Below, in pieces: positions 1 to 6,161 of a DNA stretch of 8,271 nucleotides. Location of the stretch: contig JAFGIC010000338.1 of assembly GCA_016929815.1 (NCBI GenBank), forward strand, positions 1 to 8,271, given 5' to 3'. Below the pieces are notes generated by a model that saw nothing but the letters and a program-made list of their open reading frames with translations, was not told where the DNA came from and searched no databases. Origin of the DNA: Deltaproteobacteria bacterium (GTDB lineage: Bacteria > Desulfobacterota > DSM-4660 > Desulfatiglandales > HGW-15). Position numbers and translations under genes: made by a program. Position 1 is the first letter of the stretch; every line of letters starts with the position of its first letter.

Positions 1-77
1 ACATACGGCAAAGGGGAAGATATATTTGTTATCGAAAATGTCCCGGCTGAAGTATGCGTCAAGTGCGGTGAAAAGAC
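1..77 (+). repeat. YgiT-derived repeat, copy A (mosaic)
   Basis: Bases 1-44 match 750-793 with a single mismatch (g40 versus a789). Bases 29-77 match 1316-1364 with a single mismatch (t39 versus c1326). Copy A is therefore a mosaic: its left half is like copy B and its right half like copy C. At DNA level this is far closer than expected for independently diverged paralogues, which indicates recent duplication or recombination. Confidence 0.9.
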
Positions 78-366
78 ATATTCTCCTGAAGTTACAGACG
101 AACGTTTTGAGCATATAATATCAGATCATCCGGAGATGTCAGATCAAATAGACAATATTAAATACACATTGGAAAATCCTGATACTGTTGTGAGATCGAG
201 AGCAGATTCGAAAGCGGAGCTTTTTTACAGATACTACTCCGGAACCCCTGTAGGTGTGAAATACATGTGCGTCATTCTTAAGGGCACAAGTGATGATCTC
301 TTTATTTTAACCGCATATTTTACCGATACGATAAAAAAAGGTGAGACATTATGGATAAGGAAATAA
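1..366 (+). CDS. Partial chimeric protein: YgiT-type zinc-finger half fused to a PBECR/RelE-like nuclease-type domain
   Basis: The frame is open from the first base, so the 5' end lies outside the window. Visible residues 1-34 match the second half of a YgiT/MqsA-type zinc finger, including one Cys pair (CVKC, residues 19-22) and the ENVPAEVC motif. From about residue 35 (ERFEHIISDHPEM) to the end it resembles small proteins annotated as PBECR-type (barnase/EndoU/colicin E5/RelE-like) nucleases: His-rich first helix, LENPD turn, RSRAD strand, FILTAYFTDTIKKGE ending. I recall this family from memory and cannot test it. No ATG, GTG, TTG or CTG occurs in frame before the ATG at 136, and starting there would remove the conserved first helix, so translation must begin upstream as a fusion. 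The stop overlaps the next gene by 16 bases, suggesting a coupled toxin-antitoxin-like pair. Substrate unknown. Confidence 0.6.
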   Translation, partial: TYGKGEDIFVIENVPAEVCVKCGEKTYSPEVTDERFEHIISDHPEMSDQIDNIKYTLENPDTVVRSRADSKAELFYRYYSGTPVGVKYMCVILKGTSDDLFILTAYFTDTIKKGETLWIRK

Positions 367-566
367 AAGTCTGGTACGACAAGGAAGGCGATTATCTTGA
401 AGTCCTCTTTGAGCGAAAGGCAGGTTATTTCAAAGAGACTGAGAATGATGCAGTTATGGAAAAAGTGGATAACAATGGAAATATTATAGGTTTTTCCATA
501 ATGAACGTCAGCACATTAAAGGAAGAGAGTCCTCTATCCATTGAATTAAAAAGACAGGTTGCCTGA
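351..566 (+). CDS. DUF2283 family small protein, putative antitoxin partner
   Basis: This 71-residue protein matches DUF2283 in size and pattern: an opening strand with WYDKEGDYLEV (residues 8-18), a central MEKVDNNGNIIGF turn (about 36-48) and a closing IMNVS strand. The biochemical role of DUF2283 is not established. Genes of this family often sit directly after small nuclease-like genes, so an antitoxin role is inferred from context. The ATG at 351 lies inside the end of the upstream gene and has a good ribosome binding site, AAAGGTGAG at 337-345, which favours translational coupling. No membrane segment or signal peptide is seen. Confidence 0.8.
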   Translation: MDKEIKVWYDKEGDYLEVLFERKAGYFKETENDAVMEKVDNNGNIIGFSIMNVSTLKEESPLSIELKRQVA

Positions 567-621
567 TTTCCGCTAATACTTTTTAAATTGATGAATTATT
601 CCTTTTAACTTATTGTAAAAA

Positions 622-720
622 CATGAAGTCTTAAAGCTTACGACCCCCGCTCATCGACCGGTCAAACGTTCTACTCTCGCACATATCCTGAAACAGTCCC
701 GATTATCATTAGTGGAAAAG
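622..720 (+). pseudogene. HicA/YcfA-type toxin fragment (C-terminal part)
   Basis: In the frame beginning at 622 the DNA reads HEVLKLTTPAHRPVKRSTLA and then HILKQSRLSLVE, which closely resembles the C-terminal half of HicA/YcfA-family mRNA interferases (pattern: VP-x-H, GTL-x-x-ILKQ, GLS-x-EEF). A stop at 616-618 immediately precedes it and there is no start codon or N-terminal half with the catalytic His. After the codons for LVE the family resemblance ends and the neighbouring YgiT-like pseudogene begins in another frame. It is a remnant with no expected activity. The match is by eye, over about 32 residues. Confidence 0.6.
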
Positions 721-893
721 AGGGCGCAAGGGTTAGGAAGGTGGCAAAGACATACGGCAAAGGGGAAGATATATTTGTTATCGAAAATATCCCTGTGATA
801 TCATGCCCGAATTGCGGTGAAAGCTATCTGTAAGCCGAAACACTACACGAGATCCAGCGAATTAAGCTTCACAAAAAAGAATTTCAGTGTTAA
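717..893 (+). pseudogene. Broken YgiT-type zinc-finger gene (in-frame stop, N-terminus lost)
   Basis: Reading in the frame of base 741, the segment gives EGARVRKVAKTYGKGEDIF, then VIENIPVISCPNCGESYL, a TAA stop at 831-833, then AETLHEIQRIKLHKKEFQC and a final TAA at 891-893. The parts before and after the internal stop together match one intact YgiT/MqsA-type protein, whose usual sequence here is ESY(F/L)TAETLHE. The stop replaces about one codon. The start codon and first CxxC pair are missing because the upstream sequence has been replaced by the HicA fragment. The remaining Cys pair is CPNC at 804-815. It could not make a functional four-Cys zinc site. Confidence 0.75.
750..793 (+). repeat. 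YgiT-derived repeat, copy B
   Basis: This 44-base segment equals bases 1-44 except for one base (a789 versus g40), and then diverges. It lies within the broken YgiT-like gene. Confidence 0.9.
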
Positions 894-944
894 ACGAGAA
901 GTTCCTGTAGCCAATTTCGCCTAAAAAGTATTAAGTGTACTACA

Positions 945-1214
945 ATGAATTTAAAACAAAATAAAAGCTCAATATCTCGCACAACTACATATAAAGAAAT
1001 CGGGGATTTCTGGGATAAGCATGAGGTTTCCGATGTCTGGGAAAAGACAAAAGAAGTGTCATTTGACATAGATATTGAATCTGAGGTCACTTATTATGCG
1101 GTGGATAATATACTTTCTGAAAAGATACAGGCTTTCGCCCAGAAACGTGGCGTTGCCGCTGATACCCTGATCAACCTCTGGGTTCAGGGAAAACTACAAG
1201 AGCAAAAAGTTTGA
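945..1214 (+). CDS. CopG/BrnA-type antitoxin (ribbon-helix-helix)
   Basis: This 89-residue protein shows the layout of the CopG-type antitoxin family (BrnA-like): an N-terminal YKEIGDFWDKHEVSDVWEKT segment (residues 16-35) used by such proteins to contact a toxin, then a strand with YYAVD and a C-terminal LSEKIQAFAQKRGVAADTLI region followed by NLWVQGKL (about 58-85), the helix-turn-helix of a ribbon-helix-helix DNA-binding fold. Known members neutralise a BrnT/RelE-like toxin and repress their own operon. No toxin gene is adjacent; the next gene, 22 bases on, encodes another antitoxin-type protein. The ATG at 945 has no clear ribosome binding site. A short inverted repeat (TGTAG 906-910, CTACA 940-944) precedes it and might be an operator, but this is weak. 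Confidence 0.75.
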   Translation: MNLKQNKSSISRTTTYKEIGDFWDKHEVSDVWEKTKEVSFDIDIESEVTYYAVDNILSEKIQAFAQKRGVAADTLINLWVQGKLQEQKV

Positions 1215-1236
1215 TATAAAATAATTGGGAAATCTC

Positions 1237-1467
1237 ATGAAATGTGCGTTCTGTGGAGGTGAAGTTGAAAAAAGACATGTTACCTTCACTTATGACGAAG
1301 ACGGCAAGTATTTCATTATCGAAAACGTCCCGGCTGAAGTATGCGTCAAGTGCGGTGAAAAGACTTATTCCACTGAAATTACCGATGAACTTTTGCGCAT
1401 GGCCCGTGAAAAGGCCTCGCCTGTCAGGAAAACCGAGCCCCTGTATGAATTTACTGTAAATCAATAA
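1237..1467 (+). CDS. YgiT/MqsA-type zinc-finger protein
   Basis: This 76-residue protein has the four-Cys zinc site of YgiT-type proteins: CAFC at residues 3-6 and CVKC at 36-39, separated by the strand region with IIENVPAEV. The MqsA N-terminal domain is homologous and acts as an antitoxin, but this protein lacks the large C-terminal helix-turn-helix domain of full MqsA, so DNA binding is uncertain. The ATG at 1237 is preferred because MKCxxC is the usual start of the family; an in-frame TTG at 1225 would add four residues. It follows the CopG-type antitoxin gene by 22 bases, presumably in one operon. No MqsR-like toxin is nearby. The stop codon is 11 bases from that of the oppositely oriented CHAT gene. 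Its DNA is the intact relative of copies A and B. Confidence 0.8.
   Translation: MKCAFCGGEVEKRHVTFTYDEDGKYFIIENVPAEVCVKCGEKTYSTEITDELLRMAREKASPVRKTEPLYEFTVNQ
1316..1364 (+). repeat. YgiT-derived repeat, copy C
   Basis: These 49 bases equal 29-77 except for one base (c1326 versus t39). They encode the VIENVPAEVCVKCGEK region of the intact YgiT-type gene. Confidence 0.9.
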
Positions 1468-1478
1468 TAGAAAATCCT

Positions 1479-4400
1479 TCACGCTGCCTTCAGCGCAAAG
1501 TTGAAATCACCGTAGTGCACATAATCGGCCCAGTCTATTGATTTTCCCGCTATGGCCTTCCTGGCCGTCTGGAGGGATTCGCCCATAGTAAAGCCTTTTA
1601 AAAGACTTGTGTAAAAGGCCTCGGAAAATACCTTCGCCGCTTCATCGCCCACAGGCCAGTATGTCCCCACGTAATTTGCAACACCGCCCCTGAGAAACGC
1701 CTCGGCAAGCCCGACGTTCCGCTCTATTCTCCTGGGCATGTCAAGATGTCTCTTGCCAAGGTCGCGTCCGTTCCGCACCCTGGCGGCCTCGCAGGCGTTG
1801 AAGAATACCAGGGACGGGAGGTTGCCTATGCCGGCGAGCTCCCTGCCGCTCAATATCTGTTTTTCAGCGCATATGATCCCGCTCCCGGCAGGATCAGCGG
1901 CATCGAAGAACGCGTGTCCGGCATAATGGATAACGTCATACTCTCCGGACCGGAAGGCGCGCAGGAGCGCCCCTTTGGTCGCATCTTTCTCGCGGAGTTC
2001 ATAGATCTTAACCGCCGGATTATCCGTAAAGATGGCCCTTATTCTTTCCCCCTCCTTGCTTGCGCCGTTAAGATCTCCCGTGGGATTCACCACGAGGAGG
2101 AGGTTAAGCACATCATCCTGCCTCCGTTCCTCGAGCCATTTTGCCACGGAAAGATTCTCAGCAAGATACCGTCTGCTCAGGCCCGCCTCTTTAGCGGGAA
2201 ACCAGCCGTCCACAGCGACCGTCTCCCATGGTATGCGGGAGGAATCGGCATCATGGACCACAACCATATACCGCTCCTTCATTTTTTTAAGTATAATGGA
2301 TACCTCAGGCGGCAGGATCATTTCCCCAAGGCGCTTCCCTGTTCCATTAGGCCCTTCCGGTGTAAAGGATTCCGATTCGATCTCTTTCAGAATGCCGTCG
2401 AGATCGGCCCGTGCAACGTTTCGATTGCCGGTAAAGACTACGGCCTTGTTCCCTGCCCCAAGAACAGAGCACTGGAAGCCATAGACGCCGGCCCTCGCTT
2501 CCTTTCTTCTTACAATAAGATAAATAGGATCAGAGACCCTGCGCTCCCGAAGCGCAGGCGCGACTGCTTCCGGTGCTGAAGGCAGGACAACCTCATCAAA
2601 GGCAACCTCCACCTCCTCAAAAAGCGATGCACCGGAAAGCCTGAAGAGCTCCTCTTTTATTAGATTAAACCTCTCGAAATCCACTTCACAAAGGATTATC
2701 CTCCTTAAGCGTCCATCTTTGTCCGCATCCTTTATCCCACGGATAAATCCGTCAAGCAGATTATAAAGTGCGCTGGCGATACCTTCCCCTGAGCCTGAGC
2801 CCATCAATACCGTGGCGAAATCATCGACCCTGCTTCGCACGAGCGTACGCACCACATTTTCCGCCGCGATCTTCTGCACCTCGCCGCTATAGGTATCAAA
2901 GGCGCCAAGTCCGACAAAGAGTATGGTATCAGCCCTTAGATTATGGCGTCCGGCAGGCATCATAAATACCTCTCCCAGGCTGCCGTTAAACATGCGGCGT
3001 TCCGTAAACTCGCTGATCGCCCCTCCCAGACGTTCATCCAGGGCGCGGGCCGGTCCTGTAGGCGCCACATTATTGAATACGCCAAGGACAAGCGCCTCGG
3101 CATCGGTCTCCCTGATATCCCCCAATGCAAGCCGGACCTCTATCCTGTGCTGTCTTCTTCTGCCCACAACGATGTTCCGGAACGAAGGCGTCCGGTCCTC
3201 CTTCTGAAAAGCCTCTGCGCCTCCCGTCCCTGGGGCCTGCTCATCCTCATGTGTTTCAGGGGAAACAAACTCATCCAAGATACAGCGCATCTCTCTCTGG
3301 CTGAGTCTTCGTCCCCGCTTTCCGTCATAAACAGGGGCTTCTCTCAGTTTGCTCTCCGGGACAGTCCAGGAGGCGGTCCTCGCAGGGGTCCAGGCATCCG
3401 GGAGCGCATTTGTGCTGCCCATGTCCAGGATCTCCGCTACCGCTCTTGCCACCAGACTGTTGTTCGGAAGACTGCCGTGTGACTCCTGGATATAATATGT
3501 CTTTGCCCCCGGAAGCTCGGCAAATTTGACCGGAACGGTGCCGTCCCCTTCCTTTGATATCTCGTATAGGAATTCCTTTTTATCCCGTATCAGACCGGTT
3601 ACCGTCTCCCTGTTTACGCCCGCAATCAGGTAAAATCCGTCTTTTCCGGGAGCGAGTTTTTCCTGCACGCCGGGGACGCCCTTCAGGAGCGGCTGTACGG
3701 GGCGGGGACCATCCTCGGGCCAGACATCAGGGTCAAACAGATCGAGTGAGGAAAACTTCTTAGGCGACGGCAGCATCTGGTAAAGACCGGGAAAGGTGCT
3801 GAGTACCTTTTCCGCTATCCACTCCGCTTTGTGACCCACATCCAAAAACGCTATTTTGCGGACCATGGAGTATGAGCCCCGTACGCACTGTATTGGGACA
3901 AAGGATCCGAAATTAGGGGTGCCGAGCATAACAAGCCGCCCTATTTTTTTTCGCACTCCGTCAAAGGCCGCCCTTGCAACAAGTCCGCCCATGCTGTGGG
4001 CCACGATATGGACCTTTTCAGCCTTTTCCTTCCGAATGCGGTCCGCCAGTTCCCTGCCGAGCCTTTCAAGTCCCTGGCGCCAGTCGAACGGGTGGAAATC
4101 CGCGTCATATCCGGCGATCACAAGGCGTTGCTTGAGCTTGAGATAAAAGATGCATATTACTCCAAGTGGGTCATAACTCTTTCCCGAATTTAGAGCCAGA
4201 TCGGCTATCCTGCCAGCGGCAATATCAAGAGGATCGAACCATACAAGATCATCGGGAATGGGGAAGCGCCGTTTTTTCCCGAGCCTTGAACCCATGATCC
4301 CCGGAAGAATAAGCACACGGGGACCTTTGGCACGCCTGCCCGTCGCCCTCAGGGCAAGTCGCCGCATCTCCTCGTATTCATCCGGGCCGAAGTAGTCTTC

Positions 4401-4544
4401 AAGCAGCCCCGAGTTTTCTCCGGTGACAAGATAGCGTTCAATCTCTTCATCCCGCAGGTTAAACGCCGATATTTTTTCATTACAATGTATCTTTTTCTGC
4501 GGAGCTATCTTTCTTCTCCCTGTTTTAATCCTCCTGGCTGCCAT
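1479..4544 (-). CDS. Three-domain protein: LCAT/PGAP1-like serine hydrolase, M17 N-terminal (macro-like) domain, CHAT protease
   Basis: This 1021-residue protein begins with a basic tail (1-20). An alpha/beta hydrolase follows (about 75-375): VLILPGIMGSRLG at 78-89, nucleophile Ser184 in AHSMGG, Asp334 in GDGTVP and His356 in ESHGSLPN, the triad of LCAT/PGAP1-type lipases and acyl-hydrolases. After an Arg-rich linker (about 376-466), residues 467-655 resemble the N-terminal macro-like domain of leucine aminopeptidases (VLGVFNN, LDERLGGAI, MMPAGR, VGLGA) without the metal-binding catalytic domain. Residues about 670-1018 form a CHAT domain: IPWETVAV (771-778), His877 in HYAGHA, Cys918 in FFNACEAAR, and GLAEAFLRGGVANYVGTYWP. 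CHAT proteins are caspase/separase-like cysteine proteases. No signal peptide or membrane helix is seen, so it is probably cytoplasmic. It follows the C11 protease gene by 47 bases. The biological role is not known; a conflict or cell-death role is inferred. Confidence 0.85.
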   Translation of the reverse strand: MAARRIKTGRRKIAPQKKIHCNEKISAFNLRDEEIERYLVTGENSGLLEDYFGPDEYEEMRRLALRATGRRAKGPRVLILPGIMGSRLGKKRRFPIPDDLVWFDPLDIAAGRIADLALNSGKSYDPLGVICIFYLKLKQRLVIAGYDADFHPFDWRQGLERLGRELADRIRKEKAEKVHIVAHSMGGLVARAAFDGVRKKIGRLVMLGTPNFGSFVPIQCVRGSYSMVRKIAFLDVGHKAEWIAEKVLSTFPGLYQMLPSPKKFSSLDLFDPDVWPEDGPRPVQPLLKGVPGVQEKLAPGKDGFYLIAGVNRETVTGLIRDKKEFLYEISKEGDGTVPVKFAELPGAKTYYIQESHGSLPNNSLVARAVAEILDMGSTNALPDAWTPARTASWTVPESKLREAPVYDGKRGRRLSQREMRCILDEFVSPETHEDEQAPGTGGAEAFQKEDRTPSFRNIVVGRRRQHRIEVRLALGDIRETDAEALVLGVFNNVAPTGPARALDERLGGAISEFTERRMFNGSLGEVFMMPAGRHNLRADTILFVGLGAFDTYSGEVQKIAAENVVRTLVRSRVDDFATVLMGSGSGEGIASALYNLLDGFIRGIKDADKDGRLRRIILCEVDFERFNLIKEELFRLSGASLFEEVEVAFDEVVLPSAPEAVAPALRERRVSDPIYLIVRRKEARAGVYGFQCSVLGAGNKAVVFTGNRNVARADLDGILKEIESESFTPEGPNGTGKRLGEMILPPEVSIILKKMKERYMVVVHDADSSRIPWETVAVDGWFPAKEAGLSRRYLAENLSVAKWLEERRQDDVLNLLLVVNPTGDLNGASKEGERIRAIFTDNPAVKIYELREKDATKGALLRAFRSGEYDVIHYAGHAFFDAADPAGSGIICAEKQILSGRELAGIGNLPSLVFFNACEAARVRNGRDLGKRHLDMPRRIERNVGLAEAFLRGGVANYVGTYWPVGDEAAKVFSEAFYTSLLKGFTMGESLQTARKAIAGKSIDWADYVHYGDFNFALKAA

Positions 4545-4550
4545 TATTGT

Positions 4551-4557
4551 CCTCCTT
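4551..4557 (-). promoter_or_regulatory. Ribosome binding site of the CHAT fusion gene
   Basis: On the minus strand AAGGAGG is followed by six bases and then the ATG at 4544. The strong site fixes the start and implies efficient independent translation within the operon. Confidence 0.85.
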
Positions 4558-4591
4558 TTTAATCTATAAGATCAGTCAATAAATGCCGGGT

Positions 4592-5878
4592 TTATCGCCC
4601 TATACTTATAATATAAGACTTCAGAAACTCATCCCAGGAGCTTGCCCTTGTAAAATCCAATCTATTGTACAGTGGAGAGATGCGGCGTTTCGGAAAGTAG
4701 ATCGAGATCCCCCGCGACCCGTCCACTGCGGTCCCCTTATAGCCTGATGCAATGATTGCAGCTCCTGCGGCCTTGGCGACGTGTGAGCATGCATCTCGCA
4801 CCGCGCTGTCCTTCACGACCTTTTCAAGCCGGCCGCACAGATCAAGCAGATCGCAGTAGTCGTCATAGGGACGGCTGTACTCCTGCGCCCCGGCGCGGAC
4901 GGTCATTATCGCCGCCTTCTTAGCCTCGTCGGAAAGTGCGGCCTTCAAGGCCCCACCGAGGGCGTCAATATCCCTGATCATGTTTTTCAGGTCGGCAAGT
5001 CTCAAGGCGGATTGCGTCACATTGTCGGAGGCGCTGTATGAGGCGAGATATTGTTTGACGATCTCCTTTGAAAGCCCATCAGGGGTCATGTAAGGCCTTG
5101 ACGCAAGGGTTTTTAGTATCCGGTCATAGGGCCAGCCGTCGCCGGGCTCGGTCTCCTCCGAGCCCACCGTGAAGGCGGCAAGGTCGCGCATCTGATATGC
5201 AACCTCGATCATGCTCATTAGACACGCATCCATGCCCAGGATGTCCACCGGCTTCTTAAGGATCTTCCTGACGCGCCTCATAACCTTTTTAAGCTCCAAG
5301 TTATCCAGAAAGTCCTGCGCCTGGTCATCAAAGGCTATGGCCCTGGCGCTCATTGCTGTTGCAACGGATGTGCTGAACAGCGCCCGTCTTGTGCGGGAAA
5401 GGGCGGCCCTCGCTATGGTGAACGGCAGCGCCTTGGCCCCACGCCTTGTTGTCTTGCGCGCCGGCATCGGCTGTCTTTTCCGTGAGACAGGAGGTAGGGC
5501 GCCGCCGAACACATCCCCTTCATAGAGGTTTGCATCGTCCCAGCCTGCCCCGTGGTTCCAGAGGACCAGCAGATAATGCATTGAAGGATAATTCTTCGCG
5601 CCCCAGGCGACAAAGTTCTCAAGCACTTTCGGATCCCCCATGTTTGTCTCGCCCAGTCTTGCGACTATATCCCCGGCCAGGGATCCTCTCTTTTGGATGT
5701 AATAACGGTTTGTGGATTTATTCTTGCCCTGAAGATCGAACTGCACGATGATATTCAATCCGCTTGTGGACCCGATCTTCTTCATCTCCATAAGGTCGAT
5801 GACGCCGGCGCCGTCAAGGTTGTTGTCCCCTGCCATGTACACCATAACAGTCCACTGCTTTTTAATTACCCTCGACAT
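4592..5878 (-). CDS. Clostripain-family (C11) cysteine protease, non-secreted
   Basis: This 428-residue protein has the clostripain family signatures: WTVMVYMAGDNNLD at the N-terminus (residues 9-22), the catalytic His109 in LVLWNHGAGW, and the catalytic Cys219 in LGMDACLMSMIEVAYQ, followed by GSEETEPGDGWPY (239-251). C11 enzymes cut after Arg or Lys and usually activate themselves by cutting between the catalytic His and Cys. Here that interval has a long loop, residues 123-183, with 13 Arg/Lys and no Asp/Glu, a likely self-cleavage region. Unlike secreted clostripain it starts directly at the first strand, with no signal peptide, so it should act inside the cell. The second ATG (5878) is chosen because GGAGG lies seven bases upstream; the ATG at 5884 would almost touch it. 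It is first gene of an operon with the CHAT fusion gene. Substrate unknown; the partner protein is a candidate. Confidence 0.88.
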   Translation of the reverse strand: MSRVIKKQWTVMVYMAGDNNLDGAGVIDLMEMKKIGSTSGLNIIVQFDLQGKNKSTNRYYIQKRGSLAGDIVARLGETNMGDPKVLENFVAWGAKNYPSMHYLLVLWNHGAGWDDANLYEGDVFGGALPPVSRKRQPMPARKTTRRGAKALPFTIARAALSRTRRALFSTSVATAMSARAIAFDDQAQDFLDNLELKKVMRRVRKILKKPVDILGMDACLMSMIEVAYQMRDLAAFTVGSEETEPGDGWPYDRILKTLASRPYMTPDGLSKEIVKQYLASYSASDNVTQSALRLADLKNMIRDIDALGGALKAALSDEAKKAAIMTVRAGAQEYSRPYDDYCDLLDLCGRLEKVVKDSAVRDACSHVAKAAGAAIIASGYKGTAVDGSRGISIYFPKRRISPLYNRLDFTRASSWDEFLKSYIISIGR

Positions 5879-5885
5879 ATGCATC

Positions 5886-5890
5886 CCTCC
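5886..5890 (-). promoter_or_regulatory. Ribosome binding site that decides the C11 protease start
   Basis: The minus strand reads AAAGGAGGGATGCATATG. GGAGG is one base from the first ATG (5884) but seven bases from the second (5878), so the second is the likely initiation codon. Confidence 0.8.
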
Positions 5891-5911
5891 TTTGTTAGTG
5901 TCTTAATCTGA

Positions 5912-5938
5912 ATATTAAAGCGGACTTGATCACCGCAA
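5912..5938 (-). promoter_or_regulatory. Possible sigma70-type promoter of the C11/CHAT operon
   Basis: On the minus strand a TTGCGG box (5938-5933) is followed after 15 bases by TAATAT (5917-5912). The spacing is shorter than the ideal 17, so it may be weak or regulated. Its position would give a leader of about 25 bases before the C11 ribosome binding site. Confidence 0.3.
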
Positions 5939-6137
5939 TGACCTTTACATTGGAAACATAAAACTTAATATGGCGCACGGTATGATATATTTTTGCGGCG
6001 AATAGGCATATTCCCCCAACCATAAGACATGTTAATTATTCATTCAACAAATCCCCGTTGGAACGAAAAATCCTTAATAGGAGCTCCTGAAAAGAAAAGT
6101 CTAAATGGGAAAATCGATCGTTTTGTTACAAGCGGAT

Positions 6138-6161
6138 GCAAGACAATCCGGATTTTATTGC
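6138..6161. promoter_or_regulatory. Imperfect 24-base dyad, possible operator
   Basis: The two 12-base halves pair at 10 of 12 positions around a central CCGG, with a perfect 10-base core AATCCGGATT (6145-6154). It has no loop and no T-tract, so it suits a protein-binding dyad better than a terminator. It lies about 260 bases upstream of the C11 start, which is far for a simple repressor site. Confidence 0.3.

Noticed and set aside
136..366. Independent 76-residue gene starting at the ATG at 136
   Set aside because: This start cuts through the conserved first helix of the nuclease-type domain, has no good binding site, and the frame is open upstream.
1..1364. CRISPR array suggested by three repeated segments
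   Set aside because: The copies are coding DNA of different extent, spaced by hundreds of bases, with no regular repeat-spacer pattern.
1482..1495. Hairpin CGCTG-CCTT-CAGCG next to the CHAT stop codon as a terminator
   Set aside because: The stem is only 5 pairs and no proper T-tract follows on either strand; it lies within the end of the coding sequence.
1746..2579. 277-residue open frame on the plus strand inside the CHAT gene
   Set aside because: It is antisense to a protein with intact catalytic motifs, shows no recognisable domain, and is explained by GC-rich codon structure on the other strand.
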